A DNA stretch of 64,000 nt from Methylococcales bacterium (GTDB taxonomy: Bacteria; Pseudomonadota; Gammaproteobacteria; Methylococcales; Methylomonadaceae): NCBI GenBank assembly GCA_030693155.1, contig JAUYBJ010000204.1, forward strand, positions 1-64,000, written 5' to 3'. Positions 50,786-60,185 of this stretch are shown here, one piece after another; the stretch's first letter is position 1, and each line of letters begins with the position of its first letter. Both the position numbers and the translations under genes were made by a program. The notes below the pieces were generated by a model, which worked only from the letters and a program-made list of their open reading frames with translations, had not been told where the DNA came from and did no database searches.

Positions 50786-51868
50786 ATGACGCACACCATA
50801 AACAGCAACTATAGTGCCGATATTTTAATCGTTGATGATACCCTCGCGAATCTACAATTTTTAGCTGCGCTTCTCAAAGAAGAAGGTTATAAAGTCAGAC
50901 CTGCCAACAGTGGTAAGTTAGCATTACAGGCAATCACGCAAAAAAAGCCTGACTTGATTTTGCTGGATATTAAAATGCAGGAAATGGATGGCTATCAGGT
51001 TTGTGAAACCCTCAAAAATAATCCAGAAACTAAAGATATTCCGATTATTTTTATCAGCGCATTAAGTGATGTCAGCGATAAAGTACGCGCTTTTTATGTC
51101 GGTGGAGTCGATTACATCACCAAACCGTTCCAGCTTGAAGAAGTTAAAGCAAGAGTGGCTACCCATTTACAACTGAGAGATTATCAGGAAAATCTGGCGG
51201 CAAAAATAACCGCAGGTATTGAAGAAATTAAACTGCTTAATCAAGAAATTATTGATACCCAACACGAAGTCATCGTCATGCTAGGTGCTATTTGTGAAGG
51301 TAAATCGTTTGAAACCGCACAGCACATCAAGCGGGTTTCCGCTTATTCGCAATTATTGGCGCGACACTGTCACTTATCCACTACTGACGTGGATCTCATT
51401 ACACAAGCCTCGCCCATGCACGACCTCGGTAAAATCGCTATTCCTGATGCGATTTTAGAAAAACAGGGGAAATTCACACCAGAAGAATGGGACGTTATGA
51501 AAAACCATGCCACACTCGGTTATCAAATGCTCTGTTTCTCAACGCGCCCCTTGTTTAAAGCGGCTGCCACTATCGCCTTGGAACATCACGAAAAATGGAA
51601 CGGCAGCGGTTATCCACAAGGCTTGAAAGGTGATGAAATTCATATTTTCGGGCGTATTACAGCGGTTGCCGATGTGTTTGATGCCTTAAGCAGTAAACGC
51701 TGTTATAAAAATAGCTGGGAATTGGAGAGCATTTTAGCGTTATTTGAAGAACAACGAGGGCAGCATTTTGATCCGACGCTGGTTGATATTCTGTTTGCTC
51801 ATTTAGATGAATTCTTAAACATTCGCAGTCGATTTTCAGCTGTTGAAAGTCCTCTAACAATAATGTGA
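50786..51868 (+). CDS. Response regulator with HD-GYP c-di-GMP phosphodiesterase domain
   Basis: REC domain (ADILIVDDTLANLQFL...LILLDIKMQEMDGYQVCE) and HD-GYP (HDLGKIAIPDAIL; HHEKWNGSGYPQGLKGDEI). Confidence 0.93.
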   Translation: MTHTINSNYSADILIVDDTLANLQFLAALLKEEGYKVRPANSGKLALQAITQKKPDLILLDIKMQEMDGYQVCETLKNNPETKDIPIIFISALSDVSDKVRAFYVGGVDYITKPFQLEEVKARVATHLQLRDYQENLAAKITAGIEEIKLLNQEIIDTQHEVIVMLGAICEGKSFETAQHIKRVSAYSQLLARHCHLSTTDVDLITQASPMHDLGKIAIPDAILEKQGKFTPEEWDVMKNHATLGYQMLCFSTRPLFKAAATIALEHHEKWNGSGYPQGLKGDEIHIFGRITAVADVFDALSSKRCYKNSWELESILALFEEQRGQHFDPTLVDILFAHLDEFLNIRSRFSAVESPLTIM

Positions 51869-51936
51869 AGCTCAAATAACCCCAGTTAAGTTCCTAACAA
51901 AAAGTCGGCGTGTATATTTAGCTCAAGCTAGAGCGT

Positions 51937-51978
51937 CGTCATTTTGGCAGGGATGCTGGCATCCCTGCCAGAATGACG
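51937..51978. repeat. Perfect-length hairpin CGTCATTTTGGCAGGGATGC-TG-GCATCCCTGCCAGAATGACG
   Basis: 20-bp arms with one G-U. Confidence 0.8.
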
Positions 51979-52011
51979 TGTTTTAATACATCTGAATTTA
52001 TTACGATGAAC

Positions 52012-52947
52012 TTATAACTGATTAATAAGCTGTAATTCCTGCGGATACGGTGACATATAATAAGAGTCTTCGATATACGCATCAGGGCTTTGGCGGAAAT
52101 GATGTTTTAATAAAGTAAGCGGTACAATCAAAGGAATTTCACCGTGGCGGTAACGTTCAATCAATTCGCCCAATTCGGCTTTGTTATCCGCACTGAGGTC
52201 TTTTTTCAAATAGCCTTGAATATGCTGCAACACATTAACGTGACTTTTACGTTTGACAACCACTTTTAACAGCCTCATTAATTGCAAAATATACTGATCG
52301 GCAATCTCTGCCACATTCGCTTTAGTCACGCCCGCTAGTAACTGCCCCAGTGGTTGATAATCACCATGACTCATAATGATTAATTTATGCCGCGCATGAA
52401 AACGGGTTAATGATTGTGGATTCAAACCGTCGGCTAATAATTGTTTCCAGCGATGCAACACATACACCCGCTGAATAAAATTCTCCCGCAAGCCAGCATC
52501 CCCTAATCGACCTTCTTCTTCCATAGGTAATAAGGGATGATTACGCATGATAACCTCAGCGTAAATGCCTACGCCGTTGCGGTGCGGAATATCATTGCTA
52601 AACACTTTCACCCGCGTCATGCCGCAACTGGGCGAGTCTTTTTTGACAATATAGCCGCATAAATCAGCAAAATTTTGTTGCTGGGCATAGTCATGCAGGC
52701 GGTCGGTCACATCAATGCCAGTGTCTTTTATCACCACACAACGCACCGCATCGTCTTTTTTTATCAAGTGCATGGTTGGGCGTGGCGTACCCAAGCCTAT
52801 CGCCATTTCAGGACAGAACGGGCGAAAGTCAAAATAATGCGCCAACGTACCGACAATGTAGGCATCACGTTTATGCCCTTTATCAAAACGGACAGGTTCG
52901 CCCAGTAAACAACTGCTGATGCCAACAGGAACTTTTGTGTTAGTCAT
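52012..52947 (-). CDS. DUF523/DUF1722 protein (YbgA-like)
   Basis: VPVGISSCLLGEPVRFDKGHKRD...KKDSPSCGMTRVKVF...ARHKLIIMSHGDYQPLG. Confidence 0.88.
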   Translation of the reverse strand: MTNTKVPVGISSCLLGEPVRFDKGHKRDAYIVGTLAHYFDFRPFCPEMAIGLGTPRPTMHLIKKDDAVRCVVIKDTGIDVTDRLHDYAQQQNFADLCGYIVKKDSPSCGMTRVKVFSNDIPHRNGVGIYAEVIMRNHPLLPMEEEGRLGDAGLRENFIQRVYVLHRWKQLLADGLNPQSLTRFHARHKLIIMSHGDYQPLGQLLAGVTKANVAEIADQYILQLMRLLKVVVKRKSHVNVLQHIQGYLKKDLSADNKAELGELIERYRHGEIPLIVPLTLLKHHFRQSPDAYIEDSYYMSPYPQELQLINQL

Positions 52948-53126
52948 GTTTTTATATCATCCAATAAGTAACCGACAATGCCGAAACATTGATGTAGTTT
53001 AGTAGCTGCATTATATGTTTATAATAATTTTTCTGTAACGTAAAAAACAAAATTCATTGTGTATATACAAGACTTTTTTTTCGTGGTAATTTTAGTCTCC
53101 ATTAATCATTTTTTAGGTATTTATCT

Positions 53127-53534
53127 ATGAAATCCAAGAAATTAATTCGTGCAATTTTGCTGGTCTCTATTGCTACTTTAACAAACTTAGTAGTCGCTCC
53201 AGCTGTAATGGCAAATGATCATGAAACCCAATGTTTTGAAGATATTCAAGGAAAGTTACCTTGGGCTGATGACAAGATGAATTGGGATCCAGAAAATGTA
53301 AAACAGCTGTGTAAAGGCACGACTAAGCCAACTGAGCCAGGCAAATGTTTTTCTAGCGTTAGAACAGGTCGTGTCAATTGGGGAAAAGGAACTGACTGGG
53401 AATGGAAAAACATTATTAATTTATGCTCAGGAACAAATGATGCAGACAAAACAATAGAATGCTTTACCAAAGGTGTCGCAGCAGGTGCTGATTGGAGAGA
53501 TGTCATTTTATTGTGTCAACGCGCTACAAAATAA
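53127..53534 (+). CDS. Secreted protein with three degenerate CF...LC repeats
   Basis: Signal peptide plus three repeats (CFEDIQGKLPW..NVKQLCKGT; CFSSVRTGRVNW..NIINLCSGT; CFTKGVAAGADW..VILLC). Confidence 0.65.
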   Translation: MKSKKLIRAILLVSIATLTNLVVAPAVMANDHETQCFEDIQGKLPWADDKMNWDPENVKQLCKGTTKPTEPGKCFSSVRTGRVNWGKGTDWEWKNIINLCSGTNDADKTIECFTKGVAAGADWRDVILLCQRATK

Positions 53535-53895
53535 CAAAAATAAATCAGTCACAAGCAGAAAATCACCCTGTTTGTGGCTGATAATTAAAGCTTTAGTTTA
53601 CTATCAACACCCTTTTCTTTGTTAATCAACACACCAAATAATATTACGGTTCCGCCGCTGTATAAATGAATCTTCATTCTTTCTTCATCAATAACTCTTC
53701 ATAATTAATTGTACTGACAAGATTATTAGAAGATTGCCTATAAGTAATAAGTTGGCGTGTATTGGCAGGAGTGCAAGCTCCGCTTGAAGGTAAGCCAAAT
53801 CCTGACTTCCAGTGTTTAGCAATACATCCTCATTTATTACCTAGAACCTACTTTTACCCTTACACAAACCGTCTTATATTGACTTGAATTTTATT

Positions 53896-54156
53896 ATGAA
53901 ACTACTCAATTTATTAGTACTACTGGCTTTATTGACAGGCTGTACGCAAGATAAACAAAACCAGTTATCCAGAACACTCATTGAATTTCTGGATGGTAAT
54001 TATCTGGTGACTTATGCTAATGGCTCGGTCACAAAAACATGGACGATTAAAAACGGTAAAGTAACCACTACTGACAAAGGTTATTACTATTTCTGGGATG
54101 AGAAAAAACATTATGTACAAACGCCTATCGAAAACACCTTTATTGAAGAATTTTAA
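53896..54156 (+). CDS. Small lipoprotein
   Basis: MKLLNLLVLLALLTGCTQDK, lipobox LTGC; 9 bp before the next gene. Supplied ORF uses upstream TTG. Confidence 0.65.
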   Translation: MKLLNLLVLLALLTGCTQDKQNQLSRTLIEFLDGNYLVTYANGSVTKTWTIKNGKVTTTDKGYYYFWDEKKHYVQTPIENTFIEEF

Positions 54157-54165
54157 GGACACACC

Positions 54166-54999
54166 ATGAAAGTTGTACCGCTCATTATGGGATTATGCTT
54201 AGCGACTGCTGTTATTACTGCCAACGCAGAGGAAAAATTTAAAGTCTGCGCTGATCCGTTAAATCCCCCCTATTCCACGCAAAAACAAGACGGCTTTGAA
54301 AATAAAATTGCTGAATTGTTTGCCAAAAAATTAGGGCAGACGGTTGAATATACCTGGTTTGCACAACGCATCGGCTTTATTCGCAATACATTAACCGCGC
54401 CAGTCAACGACAGAGAAGTAGACAGCAAGAATTTTAAATGTGATGTGGTGATGGGCGTACCTGCTGGCTATGATTTAACCCTGAATACTCAGCCTTATTA
54501 CAAATCGACTTATGTGTTACTGATTGCTAAAGGACGCGGCTGGGATGACATTAAAGACGCAACGCAATTACCCAACCTGCCTTTGGACAAACAAGAAACC
54601 TTAAAAATAGCCATGTTTGACCGAGGGCCGGGAACGACGTGGCTACAAAAAAACGGCTTACTGGATCAGGGTATTTCCTATCAATCCATGTCCGGTGATA
54701 GCGAAAACAACGCCGCCATGCAAATAGACGCCGATTTAAAAGCCAAAAAAATTGATATGGTTATGTTATGGGGTCCGATGGCGGCTTACGTTATCGCGCA
54801 AAGCCCTGAAAATAGTTACACCGTGATTCCAATGCAATCCACCGCTGATATAAAATTTGATTTTGCAATGGCAATGGGCGTGCGTAAACCCGATAAAGAA
54901 CGGAAAGAAATACTGGATAAGTTGATTAGCGAGAATTCAGCAGAAATTAAGGCAATTATGGAAAGCTACCATATTCCATTAGTGCCGATAACCAAGTAG
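54166..54999 (+). CDS. MxaJ/XoxJ-like periplasmic protein (quinoprotein dehydrogenase-associated solute-binding family)
   Basis: EEKFKVCADPLNPPYSTQKQDGFENKIAELFAKKLGQTVEYTWFAQRIGFIRNTL...CDVVMGVPAGYDLTLNTQPYYKSTYV. Confidence 0.82.
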   Translation: MKVVPLIMGLCLATAVITANAEEKFKVCADPLNPPYSTQKQDGFENKIAELFAKKLGQTVEYTWFAQRIGFIRNTLTAPVNDREVDSKNFKCDVVMGVPAGYDLTLNTQPYYKSTYVLLIAKGRGWDDIKDATQLPNLPLDKQETLKIAMFDRGPGTTWLQKNGLLDQGISYQSMSGDSENNAAMQIDADLKAKKIDMVMLWGPMAAYVIAQSPENSYTVIPMQSTADIKFDFAMAMGVRKPDKERKEILDKLISENSAEIKAIMESYHIPLVPITK

Positions 55000-55188
55000 G
55001 CGTAAACTTGCTAACAGGCTTTTTTAGCTCCCACCTTGCAGGGTACAGACGTTGAGCAGTGCGTCTTTACCTTCATAATATCGCAATTACCTTAGCTTAA
55101 CACGGCGTGATAGCGTTATTTTTGTTATCCACTTTCTTTATCTGGTATCTTTGTCTTTCGATTAGCTGTTTATGCTTCAAATTAGAAG

Positions 55189-58100
55189 ATGAACACAATC
55201 TCTATGCCTCCATTATCAGAAGCAAGCATGACTATAAACGACAGAAAGCCTACTAAAAAACGCACGGATAGCGGCAGCGCAGACCATACAAAGCCCACCA
55301 GACAGAAGACTGATAGTCACAGGTTTGCTCATTATACGAACAGCGTGCAGCCTGATAAATTGACGCATTCAAACCTTAAACAACTGGCTGTCGCACTGCT
55401 GTATCTGTTGCTCGGCACAGTTATTCATCATTACTTCACCAATGAGGGTATCGGCATTCTCTGGTCGGCTAACGGCCTGGCGTTGGCAGTAGTGTTGATT
55501 GGCGGCAGGCGTTACCTCTGGGCTGTACTGCTGGGTTCAGTGCTGCTTCATGTCCCTTTCAAAGAACCGCTGTTTGCAATTTTTGGCATTTCACTGGCTA
55601 ATATCACGCAAGTTTTTATAGGCAGTTGGTTGCTCACCCATGATGACCGCTCTGTGTTAGCGTTACACACACTCCGCGATTATTTGCGCTTGATTACCTT
55701 GGGCGGTTTTGTTGCCAGTATGCTTGCCGCCATCTTTGCCGCAGGGGTTTTGTTACTGACAGGGCTCATTCCATCCGCTGATTATTTTATAAGCGTATCA
55801 CGTTGGTGGATGGCAAATTCACTCGGTATTGTACTGGTTACACCGTTGATATTGGCGTGGTGGCAGACAAAATCAGAGAAACTCGCAACCAAGCAATACC
55901 TTGAAGCTATATTACTGATCGGCATTACCTTTATATTGGGGCAAATCATTTTTCTGGGCTGGATTAATGAGCATTTACTGCTACCGCCTAAAGCCTTCAT
56001 TATGTTTTTACCCATTACCCTGATTGCCATAAGACTGGGTACGCGTGCCACAACATTAACACTCAATATTGTCGCTATTCAGGCACTATTGGGTGCTTAT
56101 CTAAAAACGGGCTATTTTGCCAATGAAATCGCCGCTTTCAATTTGAACAATTATTGGCTTTATGTACTGATTCTGTCAGGTATCAGTATGGCTTTAACTA
56201 CCTATGTCAATGAACTCAAACAGAAAGAATTGAGTTTACGCAAAAGCGAATCTCAGCTCCGTCTCAGCCAGAACAGTGGTGGTGTTGGCACATGGGAAGC
56301 TGATTTAATCACTAATAAACTGGTATGGTCGGACAGTTGTCGCGCGTTAATCGGCTTGATTCGTGAGCCAAAATGGGATGATTTTATCAACGCCCTGTAT
56401 CCCGAAGACCGACAACGAGTGATTAATGCCATCCAGTCGCATATCAAACACGGAACCAAGTACGAGGTGGAATACCCTGTCATCACCACTACAGGCAGTA
56501 TTCGCTGGATACGTTCTTCTGGACAAGTTGAACGGAATGCACAAGGCAAGCCCATCATCATGCGCGGCATTGCTCAGGATATTACCGAACATCATAAAAA
56601 CCAGCAACGCATCGAGCGATTACTGGAAGAACAACGCGCAATACTGGACAACCGACTGGTCGGCATTGCCACCGTACGGAATCAAAAAATTGTCTGGGCG
56701 AATCCAGCTTGTGAAACCATGCTGGGGTATAAAAAAGGCGAAACTGTCGGTGTTTCCGCGCGACATTTTTATGCCCATGAACAAGACTATCAAGCCGTAC
56801 AACAGTCCTACAAAAATACCGAATCCATTGTCAGCACACAATATGAGTTAATACGCAAGGATGGGCGGCATATCTGGGTCGATGTGAGTCGTAGTTTACT
56901 GCACAAGGAAACAGGCGAAGCTCTGTTGGTGTTCATTGATGTGACTAAAAATAAGCACAGCGAATTAAAACTGATTAACCACAACAAACACCTCAAGGAT
57001 GCTGATAGTCGCTGGTTGATTACCAATGAATTAGCCAAGCAACTGTTTCAATTGCACGATATTCCATGGCAAGGCAAGACAGAAATGGAGCTGGCCAAGC
57101 TGCACCCTGAGTTCAATGACGCACACCAGAAATGTTTAATAGACGATAACGAAACATGGAAAGCAGGTCGGCTGACCTTATTTACCGAACAAGTTGTCGA
57201 TGACAATGGTCAGATATTCGATTTTGAAGTCCGAAAAATCCCCATTTTTGACGATCAGGGACGACGGCAGGGTTTGGTTATCCTTGGTCGTGATGTGACT
57301 GAGCGCAAACAAGTGGAAGCAGAATTACGCATTGCCGCTATTGCCTTTGAATCACAAGAGGGAATGTTTATCACCGATGCCAATAACGTCATTTTACGAG
57401 TGAACAGTGCTTTCACCAACATTACAGGTTACGCACCTGAAGAAGTGGTTGGTAAAGATCCTAAGCTGCTGAAAATGAAATTGAACGGCTGGCATTCTTC
57501 GACCCGCTCACCAGTTTACCCAATCGGCGACTGCTGATGGATAGGCTTAAAAAAGCCTTGGCATCTAGTACCCGCAGCCGTCTGGAAGGCGCGTTACTGT
57601 TCATTGATCTGGATAATTTCAAGACACTTAACGACACCCTTGGTCATAATATGGGCGACTTATTATTACAACAGGTTGCCGAACGACTAACTGCCAGTGT
57701 GCGTGAAGAAGATACGGTCGCTCGTCTCGGTGGTAATGAATTTGTCATCATGCTGGAAAATTTAAGCCCAAATTCGCTTGAAGCGGCAACAAAAGCCGAA
57801 GTCATAGCAGAGAAGATTTTATTCACCCTGAACCAGCCTTACCAGTTAAACACCCACAATTACCACAGTGCCGCCAGTATCGGCATTACCTTATTCAACA
57901 ATCGCAAGCAATCCATAGAAGATGAACGCCCTCCGTAAAATTGACGTGCGCTTTTCGATGGATGACTTTGGCACGGGCTACTCATCACTCGCCTACCTGA
58001 CACAGCTCCCACTCGATCAACTTAAAATAGACCAGTCATTCATACGCAACATCGGCGTAAAACCCGCTGATGCGGTGATTGTGCAAACCATTATCGGCAT

Positions 58101-58263
58101 GGGTAACAATTTAGGCATGGAAGTGATTGCCGAAGGTGTAGAGACTGAAGAGCAACGCAGCTTTTTAGCACTGCACCACTGCCCGCTTTTTCAAGGCTAT
58201 TTATTTGCCAAACCCGTCCCTATTAAGGAGTTTGAAGTGTTATTGACGCAAAATATAAAATAA
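55189..58263 (+). pseudogene. MASE1-PAS-GGDEF-EAL protein broken into three ORFs by apparent internal deletions
   Basis: ORF 55189-57537 (MASE1 + PAS), ORF 57537-57938 (GGDEF, ARLGGNEFVIM), ORF 57922-58263 (EAL C-terminal half, FSMDDFGTGYSSLAYLTQLPLDQLKIDQSFI). Confidence 0.8.
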
Positions 58264-58275
58264 AGGTTCTATTGA

Positions 58276-59103
58276 ATGAAACGATTTTTTTTACTGATTA
58301 TGTCCATCTTGCATCGGCAACTGAAACTTTATCTTACTGTGATGATAACAGGCGCGATGATCGGCGTTTTCATCCTCGCGCCCAGTTACGACTATATCAA
58401 TAAACATGAACAGGAGGCCGATCCGTTATCCTCCATCGGCTATGTGTTTACGCAAGTTGAAGCATTATTGACGGGCAATATTTCCCAAAGCAACCTGATT
58501 ATTTTTTATGCGGAAATCGGCGCAATGATTGGGCTATTATCGTTGGTGCTATACAAATTTATTCATCACCGTATCATTGGCATAGAACACTTAAAAACTG
58601 AACTGCACAAGGATTTGCCGTCGATTATCCGACAAGGCGAAGGCACGTATCTGGAGTTTAAATCATCATTACGCTGGGATATGGTGGAATCACGCACCAA
58701 TCGCAGCCTTGAAGGGGTTATTTTAAAAACGCTGGCAGGATTTTTGAACAGTCATATCGGCGGTACGCTATTAATCGGTGTTGCCGATAATGGCGAGATT
58801 ATCGGTTTGGAAAAAGACTACGCAACCTTAAAAAAACCCAATCAGGACGGTTTTGAACAAGCCTTAATGACCGCTATTTCAGCCAATCTGGGTGCTGATC
58901 TGTGTCAGTTTGTGCATATATTATTTCACGTTATTGACAATAAAGAAGTCTGTCGGCTGATTGTTTCACCCGCCACCAGACCCGTATTTTTAGAACAAAA
59001 TAACACGCCCAAATTTTTTGTCAGGACAGGCGGTGCAACACGGGATTTGAATATTCAGGAAGCACTGGATTATGTGTCTGGACGTTGGAAACGCGGTAAA
59101 TAA
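58276..59103 (+). CDS. Membrane-anchored AlbA_2 (Schlafen-type) domain protein
   Basis: Two N-terminal TM segments; EGTYLEFKSSLRWD...KTLAGFLNSHIGGTLLIGVADNGEIIGLEKDY. Confidence 0.8.
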   Translation: MKRFFLLIMSILHRQLKLYLTVMITGAMIGVFILAPSYDYINKHEQEADPLSSIGYVFTQVEALLTGNISQSNLIIFYAEIGAMIGLLSLVLYKFIHHRIIGIEHLKTELHKDLPSIIRQGEGTYLEFKSSLRWDMVESRTNRSLEGVILKTLAGFLNSHIGGTLLIGVADNGEIIGLEKDYATLKKPNQDGFEQALMTAISANLGADLCQFVHILFHVIDNKEVCRLIVSPATRPVFLEQNNTPKFFVRTGGATRDLNIQEALDYVSGRWKRGK

Positions 59104-59109
59104 GCAGGC

Positions 59110-59143
59110 ATGACTGTCAGTCCTTGAAAGGACTGGCAATCAT
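59110..59143. repeat. Palindrome family 5
   Basis: ATGACTGTCAGTCCTTGAAAGGACTGGCAATCAT. Confidence 0.85.
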
Positions 59144-59153
59144 TAAACGGAGA

Positions 59154-60185
59154 TTAGCGCAACACACCCTTCGGACTGCTATAACTATCCAGCACCTGCA
59201 CATAATTAGCGCGTTCATAGGCACTCGGATCAATCGCGTGTTGCTGACTGACACTACCTTTCAGTTGCTGTATAGATTCATATTCATGCTCAACCAGCCA
59301 TTGCTCCAACTCATCGCGTATTTGCGTGAGTCGTCCCGTGCCTTCTTTCAATAACACGCTGCATAAATGCACCACATCTGCGCCTGCTAATAAGGCTTTG
59401 ATAACATCGGGCGTTTGATAAAAACCACCTGTAACGGCTAGAGATAGATTGACGCGCCCATAAAGCAACGCCGTCCAACGTACGCGTAATAAGGCTTCTT
59501 GCGCGGTGGATAATTCAAGTTTTGGAATCACATCAAGGGTTTCTAAGTCAATGTCTGGCTGATAAAAGCGGTTAAAAATTGCCACACCGTCTGCACCCGC
59601 ATTTTCTAAGCGTTTAATAAAATGAATTGGTGAGCTAAATTGTGGCGATATTTTCATGGTAATCGGAATACTGATGTGGTTTTTTATGGCTTGTAAAATG
59701 TCTACATATTGGTTTTCCACGGTTTCACTACTGTCATTGATATTCGCGGCGAGATGGTAACTGTTTAATTCCAGTGCATCAGCCCCCGCTTGTTGTATAT
59801 GGGTGCTGTAATCTATCCAACCGCTCAATGATGAACCGTTTAAGCTGGCAATCACTGGAATAGATAACGCCGATTTAACGGCTTGTAGATTTTCTAAATA
59901 CTGCTCTTGATACGATTTAATATGGTGAGGGACAAGATGAAACGAATCCGCTTCACCTGTACCGAGTCCTTGTTGATAAAAGAATCTGTCCATTTGCTGC
60001 GCTTCAGATTCGATTTTTTCTTCAAATAGCGAGTGCATAACGATGGCAGACGCGCCAGCATCTTCCAGTCGTTTGGCACTGTCAGCATCTTTACTAAACG
60101 GCGATGCAGACGGCACCAATGGATGCGCCAGTTTTAAACCCAGATAACTTGTCGTTAAATCAACCATTGTTTTGCTCCTTTGCAC
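59154..60185 (-). CDS. Dihydroorotate dehydrogenase-like protein
   Basis: MVDLTTSYLGLKLAHPLVPSASPFSKDADSAKRLEDAGASAIVMHSLFEEKI; probable start 60167. Confidence 0.88.
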   Translation of the reverse strand: MQRSKTMVDLTTSYLGLKLAHPLVPSASPFSKDADSAKRLEDAGASAIVMHSLFEEKIESEAQQMDRFFYQQGLGTGEADSFHLVPHHIKSYQEQYLENLQAVKSALSIPVIASLNGSSLSGWIDYSTHIQQAGADALELNSYHLAANINDSSETVENQYVDILQAIKNHISIPITMKISPQFSSPIHFIKRLENAGADGVAIFNRFYQPDIDLETLDVIPKLELSTAQEALLRVRWTALLYGRVNLSLAVTGGFYQTPDVIKALLAGADVVHLCSVLLKEGTGRLTQIRDELEQWLVEHEYESIQQLKGSVSQQHAIDPSAYERANYVQVLDSYSSPKGVLR

